Shown here one piece after another: positions 8,997 through 18,980 of a stretch of 64,000 nucleotides of DNA (within the stretch, counting starts at the first letter, position 1; each line of letters starts with the position of its first letter). Location: positions 53,330-117,329 of the forward strand of contig JADBXZ010000044.1 of the NCBI GenBank assembly GCA_020403265.1. The letters are read 5' to 3'. The notes beneath the pieces are model-generated. The model ran no database searches. It saw nothing but the letters and a program-made list of their open reading frames with translations, and was not told where the DNA came from. The translations under genes and the position numbers were made by a program. The DNA comes from Bacteroidota bacterium. GTDB taxonomy: Bacteria > Bacteroidota > Bacteroidia > B-17B0 > Aurantibacillaceae.

Positions 8997-9710
8997 TTAA
9001 AAATTTGGTTTTAACATGTATTTACTATAAAATTCAACAATGTGCTTAACTGCTTCATCAGCAGTATCAACAATTTTAAATAAATCTAAATCAGCTGCAT
9101 TGATGTTTTTTTCTTTTTCCAACATGGTTCCTTTAATCCAATTTATTAAACCCTCCCAATATGATTTTCCAACAAGCACTACAGGAAATTGGGCGATTTT
9201 ATGAGTTTGAACCAGGGTAAGCGATTCAAATAATTCATCAATAGTTCCGAAGCCGCCTGGCATTCCTATAAACCCCTGCGAATACTTTAAGAAAATAGTT
9301 TTCCTTACGAAGAAATAATCAAAATTCAAGCATTTATCTGAATCAATAAAATCGTTGTGCTTTTGTTCAAAAGGCAATTCAATGTTTAATCCTACTGATT
9401 TTCCGCCTCCTCTTCTTGCTCCTTTATTAGCGGCCTCCATAATACCTGGCCCACCCCCGGAAATAATTCCATAACCTTCTTGAACCAACTTATAAGCAAT
9501 TTCCTCAGCCATATGATAATATAGATTATCCGGCTTAGTTCGAGCACTTCCAAAAATTGAAACACATGGTCCTATTTTGCTCATTTTTTCAAAACCTTCT
9601 ACAAATTCGCTCATGATTTTAAATATCTGCCAGCTATTTTGCGCTTTGATATCACTCCAATCTTTAGTTGCAAATGCATTGCGAATTTTATTTTCTCCCT
9701 CGTTGGTCAT
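8997..9710 (-). CDS. TIGR00730/LOG-family Rossmann-fold protein
   Basis: A 237-residue nucleotide-monophosphate phosphoribohydrolase-like protein of the LOG (lysine decarboxylase-like) family. The diagnostic motif PGGFGTIDELFE (about 151-162) and the upstream SGGGPGIMEAANKGA (about 84-98) are both present. Relatives cleave nucleoside 5'-monophosphates such as cytokinin ribotides or purine nucleotides. The physiological substrate in Bacteroidota is unclear. It is the first gene of a tightly packed - strand run with the acyltransferase. Confidence 0.88.
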   Translation of the reverse strand: MTNEGENKIRNAFATKDWSDIKAQNSWQIFKIMSEFVEGFEKMSKIGPCVSIFGSARTKPDNLYYHMAEEIAYKLVQEGYGIISGGGPGIMEAANKGARRGGGKSVGLNIELPFEQKHNDFIDSDKCLNFDYFFVRKTIFLKYSQGFIGMPGGFGTIDELFESLTLVQTHKIAQFPVVLVGKSYWEGLINWIKGTMLEKEKNINAADLDLFKIVDTADEAVKHIVEFYSKYMLKPNF

Positions 9711-9782
9711 ATATTTTTTTTTTATAAATGTAGTACAAAAATTTGGGATGGCTTGGTTGACTTTAAAGATGTTTTAGAAACA

Positions 9783-9808
9783 AAAAAACCTACTAAAAAG
9801 TAGGTTTT
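9783..9808 (-). terminator. Hairpin terminator downstream of tRNA-Asn
   Basis: On the - strand, AAAACCTACT and AGTAGGTTTT form a 10-bp stem with a 4-base loop, followed by a T run, starting a few bases after the tRNA 3' end. The A/T-rich flanks on both sides would let it stop transcription in either direction. Confidence 0.75.
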
Positions 9809-9816
9809 AAGAGTAG

Positions 9817-9890
9817 CTCCCCCTCCTGGGCTCGAACCAGGGACCCCGTGATTAACAGTCACGTGCTCTAACCAGCTGAGCTAAGGAGGA
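9817..9890 (-). tRNA. tRNA-Asn (anticodon GTT)
   Basis: A 74-nt cloverleaf on the - strand. The acceptor stem pairs TCCTCCT with AGGGGGA (one T-G pair) and has discriminator G. The D-arm TAGCTCAGCTGGTTAGAGC, the anticodon stem-loop with CTGTTAA (anticodon GTT) and the T-arm GGTTCGAGCCC are complete. CCA is not encoded, as CTA follows. A hairpin terminator lies directly downstream. Confidence 0.97.
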
Positions 9891-9970
9891 ATTTACCGAT
9901 TAGGGCTGCAAAAATAATACGTTTTTTCGAAATAAACAATATCTTTACCAAAATTTTTAAAAATTATTTA

Positions 9971-10897
9971 ATGAGCTTATTAGTAGTTGGAACAGTTGCT
10001 TTTGACGCAATTGAAACACCATTTGGTAAAACGGATAAAATCGTTGGGGGCGCTGCATCATATATTGCCTTGGCCTCCTCATATTTCTATAAAGATATTC
10101 AATTAGTTTCGGTAATTGGTGATGATTTTCCGGACTCATTTTTAAATACATTAAAATCGCAATCTGTTAAGTTAGACGGACTTCAAATTAAAAAAGGTGA
10201 AAAATCATTTTTTTGGAGTGGTAAATACCATAACGATTTAAATAGCCGCGACACATTGGATACACAGTTAAATGTATTGGCTAACTTCGATCCAATTGTT
10301 CCTGAAAACTCTAAAGAATGTGATTTTTTGATGTTAGGAAATTTAGTGCCTGCCGTTCAAAAGAAGGTAATTACTCAACTTAAGAAACGCCCAAAATTAA
10401 TTGTATTAGACACCATGAATTTTTGGATGGATATAGCTTTGGACGATTTAAAAGAAAATCTGAAATTAATTGATGTACTTACCATCAACGATAGCGAAGC
10501 TCGCCAGCTTTCCGGCGAATACAGCCTTGTTAAAGCTGCTCAAAAAATTCTGGCCATGGGACCAAGCACCTTGGTAATTAAAAAAGGAGAGCATGGTGCT
10601 TTACTATTTAACAAGAAAGAAGTATTTTTTGCGCCGGCTTTGCCTTTGGAAGAAGTTTTTGATCCCACAGGTGCAGGCGATAGCTTTGCCGGTGGTTTTA
10701 TAGGCTATTTGGCAAAAACCGGCGACATCAGTTTCGAGAATATGAAACGCGCCATTATTTACGGAAGCGCAATGGCAAGCTTTACCGTTCAAAAATTTGG
10801 AACAGAAAAATTAATAGGCCTTACAGAAAAAGAAGTTAATGAACGCATTCAGGAGTTTGTAAGCCTTGTTCAATTTGATATTTCACTGGTAAGCTAA
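9971..10897 (+). CDS. PfkB-family sugar/nucleoside kinase
   Basis: A 308-residue ribokinase-fold kinase. Near the N-terminus IVGGAASYIALASSYF corresponds to the family GG substrate motif, and the catalytic anion-hole signature DPTGAGDSFAGGFIGYL (about 236-252) is complete, with Asp as base. The overall pattern is closest to adenosine kinase-like sugar kinases. The substrate (nucleoside, ribose or another sugar) is not determinable. It precedes the SprE/PorW-like gene by 42 nt on the same strand and may be cotranscribed with it. Confidence 0.85.
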   Translation: MSLLVVGTVAFDAIETPFGKTDKIVGGAASYIALASSYFYKDIQLVSVIGDDFPDSFLNTLKSQSVKLDGLQIKKGEKSFFWSGKYHNDLNSRDTLDTQLNVLANFDPIVPENSKECDFLMLGNLVPAVQKKVITQLKKRPKLIVLDTMNFWMDIALDDLKENLKLIDVLTINDSEARQLSGEYSLVKAAQKILAMGPSTLVIKKGEHGALLFNKKEVFFAPALPLEEVFDPTGAGDSFAGGFIGYLAKTGDISFENMKRAIIYGSAMASFTVQKFGTEKLIGLTEKEVNERIQEFVSLVQFDISLVS

Positions 10898-10939
10898 GAT
10901 AATTTGCAATAAAAAGCGTATTTTTACGTTTATTGTTCA

Positions 10940-13597
10940 ATGAAGTTAAAAACTTTAGCAGTCATTTTTTTATTTGGTTTGTTGTTGGCCTGTAGCACAA
11001 AACGTAATACGTTTGTTAGCAGAAATTACCACAACGTAACCGCACGTTTTAACGGTTATTACTATTCCTGCGAAAACTTAAATGAAGGAATTTATAAGAT
11101 AGAAAAAAACAACAAAGACAATTTTGAAAAAACACTGCCTGTTTTTATTTATCCAAGTCTTGAAAAAGCAAAAGTAACCTTCCCTGAGTTTGACAAAGCC
11201 ATAAAGAAGTCATCTTTTTGTATCCAACGTCATACGATAAAAGACAAAAAATTAAACGAAATCCCAAGCGCTGGTAAATGGATTGACAATAATTGGATTA
11301 ACATAGGTATTTCTCAGTTTTACAAAAAAGAATATTACACCTCATTAGAGAATTTTGAGTATGTAGCCCGAACTTACACAAAAAGTCAGGATAAATACGT
11401 TGCAATGCTTTGGATAGCAAAAGTTAATAACGAAATTGGTGCAGTAAGCGTTTCTGAGTCTATACTGAGTTTATTGCGAAATGAGAAGAAACTACCTGCT
11501 TATGTGAAAAGAGAACTACCTCTGGTTGAGGCTGATTATTATATGCGCCAAGGATTAAACACCGAAGCATTTACTAAATTAATGGCTGCCGTAAGAAACA
11601 CAAATTTAGTGCACGGATTAAGTAAAAAAAGAAGAGCAAGGTATGCTTTCATCGTTGCTCAACTTTTAGAGCTAAACAAAGATAATAAACGAGCTAAAAA
11701 ATATTATGAGAAAACAATTAAGTTGAATACTAACTACGATTTAGTTTTTTACAGTAAGATTAAACTGGCAAGAATGCTGGATGTAAAGAGAAACAATTCT
11801 GAAAAAACAAAAAAGGACTTATTACGAATGGCAAAGGAATTTAAAAATTCCGATTACTATGATGTGATTTACTATACTTTGGGAGAAATTGAAGAGAAAG
11901 AAAATAATAAAGATCTAGCACTAAAATATTACAAAAAATCAGTTCAAACCAGTGTTGTTAATCCAAGTCAAAAAGCATTATCCTACTTGAAAATTGGGGA
12001 ACTGAATTTCGACAAAACCAATTATCAATTAGCCGGCACTTATTACGATAGTACTGTAGTAACCTTGCCAAAAGATCATCCGCAATACAATTTAATTGTT
12101 GCCAGAAAAAAAACACTTGAAAATTTAGTAAAGCAAATTAACACCATTAAAAATGAGGACAGTTTGCAAAAAGTTTCGAGATTAAGTGAAAGCCAGCTAA
12201 ATGCGTTAATTGATAAAATAATTGACAATGAGGAACAGGAAGAGTTAAAGAAACAAAAAGAAAAAGAATTAGCAGAAAAGGCGCTTGAAAGCGGCGCAGG
12301 AGGTGTTCAAAGTGGATTAAATCAAAATCCAAGAGATAATCAAGTTCCATCTGCTAACGGTGCGTTATTTTATTTTTATAATCCAAATACTGTGGCGTTT
12401 GGTGTTGCTGATTTTCAGAAAAAATGGGGAAATCGTAAATATGAGGATAATTGGAGACGGTCTAATAAGAGTATTTCAGTTGATGATCCCAATCAACAAA
12501 ATCAAGATGTTGCACAAAACAATGGGCCAAAATCTACCAGAAAAAGTAGAGATAATTATAAAAAAGGCTTATACACATCTGATAGTTTGATTTCTAAAAG
12601 CAATAACAGAATTATTGAAGCTTATTACACAATGGGAAGTATTTATAAAGAAGACCTCCAAAACAATAAAAAAGCAATTGCTACATACGAGGAATTAAAT
12701 AGTCGCTTTCCAAATAACAAGTATTTGCTCAATAATTATTATCTACTTTACAGAACACATACCATTGAAAAAAATAATGATAATGCAGAAACTTATAAAA
12801 CAAAAATAATTAACGAGTTTCCTGAGAGTGAATTTGCGGCCCTCTTAAAAAATCCTGAGAACATCGAAAAAATTAATTCAAAGAAAACAGAAGTAGAGGC
12901 TTTTTACATCCCTGTATATAAAGCATACCGAAAAGAAAAATACGATGAAGCTTATGCCGGCGCGCAAGAAGGTATTGTTAAATTTGGCAATAATGATTTT
13001 CGTCCTAGGTTTGAATTCATTAAAGGTATTTGCGAAGGGAAAATAAAAAGTGTTGATACCATGGAAACAACCCTTAAATTATTAGTTGCGCGTTACCCTA
13101 AAGCAGATGTAACCCCTGCTGCAACTGATATTCTGCAGGCCATCAAACGTCAAAAAAACCCCGAATTATTTGAACCTAAGCCAAAGAACAACAATAACGC
13201 AAAAGACACTTTTTTAATTGATTTCGATAAAGAACATTTCATTGTTGCTGTGCTACCTGATGATCCAAAAATTGCTAACAGTTTTAAAAGTAATCTTGAT
13301 GCTTTTTGTACAAAATATTACCCGGACAAATCCTTTAACATTACAAGTAATATTTTTTCTGTAGGAAAACAAATAGTTTTACTAAAATCGTTTAATGGTG
13401 GTTTGGAAAGTAATGTTTTTGCAAACAATTTGCTGAATGACAAGGATCTTTTTAATGGAGATGCCAAACGAGAAATGGTAGATTTATTCCCGATTTTAAA
13501 CAGCAATTTAACTTTGCTTTACAAAAATAAAAATACAGAAGGCTACAAGGCCTTTTATATCGATAACTACAAGAATTTATCTAACAAGCCTAAATAA
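10940..13597 (+). CDS. SprE/PorW-like TPR lipoprotein of gliding/type IX secretion
   Basis: An 885-residue lipoprotein. The signal peptide ends in the lipobox LLLACS with Cys at about residue 18. It continues STKRNTFVSRNYHNVTARFN, which I recognise from SprE/PorW. Multiple tetratricopeptide repeats follow (for example around 130-400 and 560-640), with a charged coiled stretch near 430. Family members are needed for type IX secretion and gliding and link the outer-membrane translocon to the motor. A type IX cargo gene (21436-22740) supports a functional system. The name rests on N-terminal resemblance and size, so moderate certainty is fair. Confidence 0.75.
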   Translation: MKLKTLAVIFLFGLLLACSTKRNTFVSRNYHNVTARFNGYYYSCENLNEGIYKIEKNNKDNFEKTLPVFIYPSLEKAKVTFPEFDKAIKKSSFCIQRHTIKDKKLNEIPSAGKWIDNNWINIGISQFYKKEYYTSLENFEYVARTYTKSQDKYVAMLWIAKVNNEIGAVSVSESILSLLRNEKKLPAYVKRELPLVEADYYMRQGLNTEAFTKLMAAVRNTNLVHGLSKKRRARYAFIVAQLLELNKDNKRAKKYYEKTIKLNTNYDLVFYSKIKLARMLDVKRNNSEKTKKDLLRMAKEFKNSDYYDVIYYTLGEIEEKENNKDLALKYYKKSVQTSVVNPSQKALSYLKIGELNFDKTNYQLAGTYYDSTVVTLPKDHPQYNLIVARKKTLENLVKQINTIKNEDSLQKVSRLSESQLNALIDKIIDNEEQEELKKQKEKELAEKALESGAGGVQSGLNQNPRDNQVPSANGALFYFYNPNTVAFGVADFQKKWGNRKYEDNWRRSNKSISVDDPNQQNQDVAQNNGPKSTRKSRDNYKKGLYTSDSLISKSNNRIIEAYYTMGSIYKEDLQNNKKAIATYEELNSRFPNNKYLLNNYYLLYRTHTIEKNNDNAETYKTKIINEFPESEFAALLKNPENIEKINSKKTEVEAFYIPVYKAYRKEKYDEAYAGAQEGIVKFGNNDFRPRFEFIKGICEGKIKSVDTMETTLKLLVARYPKADVTPAATDILQAIKRQKNPELFEPKPKNNNNAKDTFLIDFDKEHFIVAVLPDDPKIANSFKSNLDAFCTKYYPDKSFNITSNIFSVGKQIVLLKSFNGGLESNVFANNLLNDKDLFNGDAKREMVDLFPILNSNLTLLYKNKNTEGYKAFYIDNYKNLSNKPK

Positions 13598-13609
13598 TAT
13601 ATACTTCGC

Positions 13610-14764
13610 ATGAGTAACAAAAATTATAAATTTGGTACCAAAGCCATTCATGCTGGTGCCGAACCAGACCCAAGTACAGGAGCCATCATGACTCCAATTT
13701 TTCAAACCAGCACTTATGTTCAGGAGTCACCCGGTAAACATAAAGGTTATGCTTATGCCCGCGGTAAAAATCCAACACGAGAAGCATTACAAAAAAACAT
13801 TGCTGCTCTTGAAAGTGCCAAGCATTGCCTTTGTTTTAGTAGCGGTATGGGATCAATGGATGCAGTAATTAAATTGTTACGCCCTGGTGATGAGGTTATC
13901 ACCGGTGATGATTTGTATGGTGGAAGTTACCGTATGTTTACTAAAGTATTCGCCAATTACGGAATTAAATTTCATTTTGTTAATATGACGAATGCAGAAA
14001 ATATTACCAAATTTGTTAATGATAAAACTAAACTAATTTGGGCTGAAACACCAACTAATCCTACCATGCAAATCGTCGACATTGAAGCATGCGGAGAAAT
14101 CGCCAAAAAACATAATTTAATTCTTGCTGTTGATAACACTTTTGCCTCACCGTATTTACAAAATCCATTGGCACTTGGTGCTCACATTGTTATGCACAGT
14201 GTAACTAAATATTTAGGTGGCCATAGCGATGTTGTAATGGGAGCATTAGTTATGAATGATGATAAATTATTCGAGCAACTTGCATTTATACACAACAGCT
14301 GTGGAGCCACACCTGGTCCAATGGATAGCTTTTTGGTTATGCGCGGTATTAAAACCTTGCATTTAAGAATGGAACGCCACTGCTTTAATGGAAGAAAAGT
14401 TGCGGAGTTTTTAAAAACACATCCAAAAATCGAAAAAATTTACTGGCCCGGATTCACTGATCATCCAAATCATTCCATTGCCAAAAAACAAATGAGAGAT
14501 TTTGGTGGCATGATTTCGATTGTGCTTAAAGGTGCCGACTTAAATGAAACCTTTAAAATTGCTTCTTCTTTTGAGGTGTTTTCACTTGCAGAGAGTCTTG
14601 GTGGCGTTGAGTCTCTGATTAATCACCCTGCAACAATGACTCATGCCAGCATACCAAAGGAAGAACGAGAAAAAGCAGGCGTGGTAGATAATTTATTGCG
14701 ATTAAGCGTTGGTGCTGAAGACATTGAAGATTTGATAGACGACTTAAAAAAAGTGCTGGGGTAA
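13610..14764 (+). CDS. Cystathionine gamma-synthase/lyase-type PLP enzyme
   Basis: A 384-residue Cys/Met metabolism PLP-dependent enzyme (fold type I). The PLP-lysine motif HSVTKYLGGHSDVVMGAL (about 200-217, Lys in TKY) is diagnostic, as are CFSSGMGSMDA near 76 and ETPTNPTMQIVDIEAC near 146. Members perform cystathionine synthesis or cleavage or O-acyl-homoserine sulfhydrylation, and sequence alone does not separate them here. The gene begins 12 nt after the SprE/PorW-like gene. No other methionine pathway gene is adjacent. Confidence 0.88.
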   Translation: MSNKNYKFGTKAIHAGAEPDPSTGAIMTPIFQTSTYVQESPGKHKGYAYARGKNPTREALQKNIAALESAKHCLCFSSGMGSMDAVIKLLRPGDEVITGDDLYGGSYRMFTKVFANYGIKFHFVNMTNAENITKFVNDKTKLIWAETPTNPTMQIVDIEACGEIAKKHNLILAVDNTFASPYLQNPLALGAHIVMHSVTKYLGGHSDVVMGALVMNDDKLFEQLAFIHNSCGATPGPMDSFLVMRGIKTLHLRMERHCFNGRKVAEFLKTHPKIEKIYWPGFTDHPNHSIAKKQMRDFGGMISIVLKGADLNETFKIASSFEVFSLAESLGGVESLINHPATMTHASIPKEEREKAGVVDNLLRLSVGAEDIEDLIDDLKKVLG

Positions 14765-14821
14765 ATATAATCAACTCCACCATTACACTGTTCCACAAAC
14801 CAAACGTTAAATCGAATACTG

Positions 14822-15691
14822 ATGCAAAAAAATAAATACATTGAATTTTTGGGTGAAAAGGGGGCGGAACTTTTAAACTCTTTTTTTATGGAGATAGAAA
14901 ATGGTGGGTATGATAAAACAAAAACATTAACCGTATCGCTCAGCAATATAGAGCATCCTATCACATTGCGCTGTATTCGTGCAGACATGCAATCTTTTGT
15001 TAACACATTTATAGATCCATATCTTGATAAAAAGATTTATTTAGATAATCCCAATTTCATTATTGATGCCGGGGCTAACATTGGCTACACTGCCGTATTA
15101 TTTGCCAATTGGTGGCCAAATGCAACCATTGTTAGTATTGAACCTGATTTAGAAAATTACGAACTAACTTTACTTAACACTAAAAAATACACGAACATTC
15201 ACGTTTTACATGCCGGTTTATGGTATAAAAACGCTAAGTTACAAATTGAAGCAGGCCAAGAAGATGGATTTGTAGTTAGAGAAGTTTCTAACGAAACTAA
15301 AATTAGCTCTCAAAACCTCAGTGAAGGAATAAGTCTGGATGAAATCTTAACTCGTTTTAAAAAAAATAAAATTGATTTTTTAAAAATGAACATTGAAGGT
15401 AGTGAAAAAGAAGTGTTCTCGTTTAATTATCAAAATTGGCTACCTAAAACAAAAGCCATGTTAATTGAGTTGCACGATGGAAAAAACAAGGGATGTGCAA
15501 AAGCAGTTTTTAATGCCACCAATGAATATAATTTTGCTGTAGCCGAGACAGCTAATTATGGAATATTGTTTTGTGAAGAAAATACATACCGAAACTGGTA
15601 TGCCCAATGGTATAAAGAAAATATTTATCAACCCAATATTAATAAAACAAGATTTCCAAAATTTTATTTAGATCAGGAGATTAGTAAATAA
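14822..15691 (+). CDS. FkbM-family SAM-dependent methyltransferase
   Basis: A 289-residue protein with the FkbM pattern: SAM motif I IIDAGANIGYTAVLFA (about 80-95), then VSIEPDLENYELTLLN, and the downstream KIDFLKMNIEGSEKEVF near 183-200. FkbM enzymes O-methylate sugars or polyketides, so a role in surface glycan or protein glycan modification is plausible. The gene lies 57 nt after the trans-sulfuration gene with no visible terminator between them. A longer N-terminal section (1-75) is not recognised. Confidence 0.82.
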   Translation: MQKNKYIEFLGEKGAELLNSFFMEIENGGYDKTKTLTVSLSNIEHPITLRCIRADMQSFVNTFIDPYLDKKIYLDNPNFIIDAGANIGYTAVLFANWWPNATIVSIEPDLENYELTLLNTKKYTNIHVLHAGLWYKNAKLQIEAGQEDGFVVREVSNETKISSQNLSEGISLDEILTRFKKNKIDFLKMNIEGSEKEVFSFNYQNWLPKTKAMLIELHDGKNKGCAKAVFNATNEYNFAVAETANYGILFCEENTYRNWYAQWYKENIYQPNINKTRFPKFYLDQEISK

Positions 15692-15782
15692 TTTAACCTT
15701 CCACACAACAGAGTTGATTTTCTTAAATTTTAAGTATAATAAAACACACTAAGCTAATTTATTTATAAGTGTTTATTTTTAT

Positions 15783-15790
15783 TAACTTTG
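15783..15790 (+). promoter_or_regulatory. -7 promoter box of rnpB
   Basis: TAACTTTG fits the Bacteroidota -7 consensus TAnnTTTG and ends 6 nt before the deduced 5' end of the RNase P RNA at 15796, the spacing expected for a start site. No good TTG -33 element is seen. Confidence 0.55.
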
Positions 15791-15795
15791 CACTG

Positions 15796-16152
15796 CAAGT
15801 TGTTCTATCGCTGTAATTAAATTTACAGAGGAAAGTCCGGGCAACGCAGGGCAACCCACCATTTGTTAAAAATGGGTACATAATGCTAAAAGTTATGTAA
15901 CAGACAGTGCCACAGAAACCAAGTAGCCATGCTTTAGTGTGGTGATAATGAAACAGTGAGGTAAGAGCTCACTCATTTAATTAGTAATAATTAAATGTGG
16001 TAAACCTTGGGTGTTGAAAAACCAAATAGGTTGCAATTTACAGGCGGCCCGCTTGTTCTTAAGTAATTAAGAGTTGCAATGGGTAGGTTGAAAAGATAAA
16101 TGATAGATATATTCAGTTTACTGAATGAAACAGAACCCGGCTTACAAACTTG
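15796..16152 (+). ncRNA. rnpB: RNase P RNA (class A)
   Basis: Catalytic RNA subunit of RNase P, which trims tRNA 5' ends. The conserved 5' core GAGGAAAGTCCGGGC and 3' core ACAGAACCCGGCTTAC are both present, as is the internal CACAGAAACC block (CR II region). The 5' CAAGTT and 3' AACTTG pair to form helix P1, which sets the ends at about 15796 and 16152. The length of about 357 nt is normal for Bacteroidota. No clear rho-independent terminator follows. Confidence 0.95.
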
Positions 16153-16170
16153 TACTATAACTAAAATCTA

Positions 16171-17115
16171 TTAGCGATTCGCCAAATATTTTACAATTCC
16201 TTCTGCAATAATTTTGCTCATCTTATAATTGCTTTCATGTGTCCACCCTGCAATGTGCGGAGTTAAAATAACCTTATCACTATTTAATAAGTACCTGTAA
16301 TCTTCAGGCAACTCTGAAAAGTCTATTTCTTCAAATGAGGTACTTTCATATTCTAACACATCAATACAAGCACCTTTAACCTTGCCACTTTTCATGGCTT
16401 CAACTAGGGCAGAGGTTTGCAAACATTTTCCTCTTGCAGTATTAACAATGTAAATCGGTTTTTTAAAGGAATTAAAAAAGTGCTCATTTGCATAGTGATA
16501 GGTTTCTTCTGTTAATGGCAAATGCAAACTAACAATATCTGCTTCATTAAAAATTGTACCCAATTCAGCCTCTGTAACGAATTCGTTGCCGTAATTATTT
16601 TTGTATTTATCTAAAGCCAGTACTTTCATATTAAACCCTCGCAGTTTTTCGGCAAAACTACTCCCCATTTGCCCGTAACCAATAATTACAATTGTCTTTC
16701 CTTCCATCTCGTAACCTCTATTCTCAGCTCTTAACCAAATACCAGCCCTAACTTCTGTGTCGGCTTTTTTCAGATTATTTAAAAGCATTAATAGCATGCC
16801 TAAAGCATGTTCTCCAACTGCTGTCCTATTTCCTTCGGGCGCACTTAAACAAATAATTTTTTGTTTGTTAGCAAATGCCACATCAATGTTTTCCATACCT
16901 GCTCCTACTCTTCCAATAACTTTTAATTTGTTACATTGACTTAAAATTGTTTTAGTAAGTTTGAATTTACTTCTGATAACAAGTCCATCATATTGTGGCA
17001 GTATTTTTATCAATTCATCCGCAGATAAATTCCACAAAGCATCATATTGAAGTTGATTTTCAGCCAAAATATGCTCCAAAATTTCATGATTTTTATCCGC
17101 CAATAATATTTTCAT
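16171..17115 (-). CDS. D-2-hydroxyacid dehydrogenase (phosphoglycerate dehydrogenase-like)
   Basis: A 314-residue NAD(P)-dependent D-isomer 2-hydroxyacid dehydrogenase. The Rossmann motif IVIIGYGQMGSSFAEKL (about 146-162), the VNTARGKCLQTSAL block bearing the catalytic Arg, and LTPHIAGWT with the catalytic His are all seen. The frame is open to an ATG at 17154, but the family starts at MKILLADKNHE, so I place the start at 17115. The substrate may be 3-phosphoglycerate, but the short form lacks an ACT domain. It converges with rnpB. Confidence 0.85.
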   Translation of the reverse strand: MKILLADKNHEILEHILAENQLQYDALWNLSADELIKILPQYDGLVIRSKFKLTKTILSQCNKLKVIGRVGAGMENIDVAFANKQKIICLSAPEGNRTAVGEHALGMLLMLLNNLKKADTEVRAGIWLRAENRGYEMEGKTIVIIGYGQMGSSFAEKLRGFNMKVLALDKYKNNYGNEFVTEAELGTIFNEADIVSLHLPLTEETYHYANEHFFNSFKKPIYIVNTARGKCLQTSALVEAMKSGKVKGACIDVLEYESTSFEEIDFSELPEDYRYLLNSDKVILTPHIAGWTHESNYKMSKIIAEGIVKYLANR

Positions 17116-17387
17116 AGTTATCAAATTTAAGTTATTCTTAAATATGCAAGTCATTCCAAACTAAATTTTGTAATCATCTGATAACTAAGGCCCCTATTAA
17201 TTAACAACTACTGCACATCCCTGCTGTTTATAAAAAAGAATTAGACTTATTAACATACTTATCATTGTAACACACTGGTTTTTAAGGCTCAAGTACAGTA
17301 GCTTTAGTTATAAACAGGTTATTAATAATCAAGGGAATTCATTAAATTTATAGTAAGCTAAAATTGTTGCACTTTTGCCCTCCCCTT

Positions 17388-18965
17388 ATGAATAACGATA
17401 ATCAAAATAAAACCCGCAAAAGTATTTTACGCAACCAACCTGTGACTTTAAGTGAGTTAGGAAAACTGCCGCCACAAGCTGTAGATTTGGAAGAAGCAGT
17501 GCTTGGGGCCATGTTGTTAGAAAGAGAAGCTTTAAGTAATGTAATTGATATTTTATCTGATAAAGCTTTTTATAAAGATCAAAACGGTAGAATTTACGCA
17601 GCAATTGTTTCTTTATTCAATCGCTCCGAACCTGTTGATATATTAACTGTTACTCAAGAATTGAAACGTACCGGTGAATTAGATTATGTTGGAGGTGCTT
17701 ATTACATTTCATCACTCACAAACAGAATTGCATCCTCTGCTAATATTGAGTTTCATGCCCGAATTGTTGCCCAAAAATATTTGCAACGAGAATTAATCCG
17801 AATCAGCACAGATACTATTAAAACAGCTTACGAAGACAGTACGGATGTTTTTGGTTTACTGGATGAAACAACCAAAAACATTTTCGAAATTCTAGACTCG
17901 AATGTTCGTAAACAACACGACAAAATGAGCACCCTCATCAGTAAAGCAATCGAAGAGATTGAAACTGCTTCTAATCAGGTTGACGGTTTAAGTGGTGTAC
18001 CAAGTGGTTTTACAGCTCTAGATAGAATTACAGGCGGTTGGCAAAAATCCGACTTATTAATACTTGCTGCACGACCTGGTATGGGTAAAACAGCATTTGT
18101 TGTAAGTATGGCCAAAAATGCAGCTGTGCAGTTTAAAAAACCGGTTGCCATTTTTAGTTTGGAGATGAGTAGTCTTCAATTGGTGAAGCGCTTGATTAGT
18201 AGCGAAACCGAAATTAGTCAAGATAAAATATTAAAAGGCAATCTTGAAAATCACGAATTTGTTCAATTAAACGAACGCATTAAAAGCCTTGCTGTTGCAC
18301 CATTATACATTGATGATACACCTGCACTTTCTATATTCGAATTGCGTGCTAAAGCTCGAAGATTAAAAGAAAATCAAAAAGTTGAAATGATTATTATCGA
18401 TTATTTACAACTTATGAGTGGTGGGCCCGATGGTAAAGGTAACCGTGAACAAGAAATTAGTACTATTTCACGAGGGTTAAAGAGTTTGGCCAAAGAACTT
18501 GAAATTCCAATCATTGCCCTATCTCAATTAAGTCGCCAGGTTGAAAACAGACCCGGCGGAAGTAAACGTCCACAATTAAGTGATTTACGTGAGTCCGGCG
18601 CTATTGAGCAAGATGCCGATATGGTAATGTTCATATACCGCCCAGAATATTACGGATTAGAAGTTGACGAAGAAAATCAACCAACTAAAGGCAGAGGTGA
18701 ATTAATTATTGCTAAAAACAGGCATGGAGCTTTGGAAACAGTAAAATTAAGATTCCTAGGGCAATTTGCTAAATTTGCGGATTTAGATTACATCGAAGGC
18801 GGCGATGCCATCTACTCTCACAATACCAACACAGGCTTACAACAAAATGATTCGTTTTTAAATAACGAAGGCAGAAGTGTAAAAACAGTAGAATCTAAAA
18901 ACTGGAATAAAGTGGATGATTCTAGCTCAGACATTATTAAACGCAACGACATAGAAGATTTTTAA
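17388..18965 (+). CDS. dnaB: Replicative DNA helicase DnaB
   Basis: Hexameric replicative helicase. The N-terminal DnaB domain begins LGKLPPQAVDLEEAVLGAML, and the RecA-like C-terminal domain carries Walker A ARPGMGKTAF, the Walker B block IIDYLQLMSG and DLRESGAIEQDADMV. Length (525 residues) is normal, and no intein is present. An upstream in-frame ATG exists at 17364, but the ATG at 17388 (MNNDNQNK) gives the expected N-terminus. The gene stands behind about 200 bases of AT-rich intergenic DNA and is followed 15 nt later by a small haem lipoprotein gene. Confidence 0.95.
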   Translation: MNNDNQNKTRKSILRNQPVTLSELGKLPPQAVDLEEAVLGAMLLEREALSNVIDILSDKAFYKDQNGRIYAAIVSLFNRSEPVDILTVTQELKRTGELDYVGGAYYISSLTNRIASSANIEFHARIVAQKYLQRELIRISTDTIKTAYEDSTDVFGLLDETTKNIFEILDSNVRKQHDKMSTLISKAIEEIETASNQVDGLSGVPSGFTALDRITGGWQKSDLLILAARPGMGKTAFVVSMAKNAAVQFKKPVAIFSLEMSSLQLVKRLISSETEISQDKILKGNLENHEFVQLNERIKSLAVAPLYIDDTPALSIFELRAKARRLKENQKVEMIIIDYLQLMSGGPDGKGNREQEISTISRGLKSLAKELEIPIIALSQLSRQVENRPGGSKRPQLSDLRESGAIEQDADMVMFIYRPEYYGLEVDEENQPTKGRGELIIAKNRHGALETVKLRFLGQFAKFADLDYIEGGDAIYSHNTNTGLQQNDSFLNNEGRSVKTVESKNWNKVDDSSSDIIKRNDIEDF

Positions 18966-18980
18966 ACCATAAAACTAAAA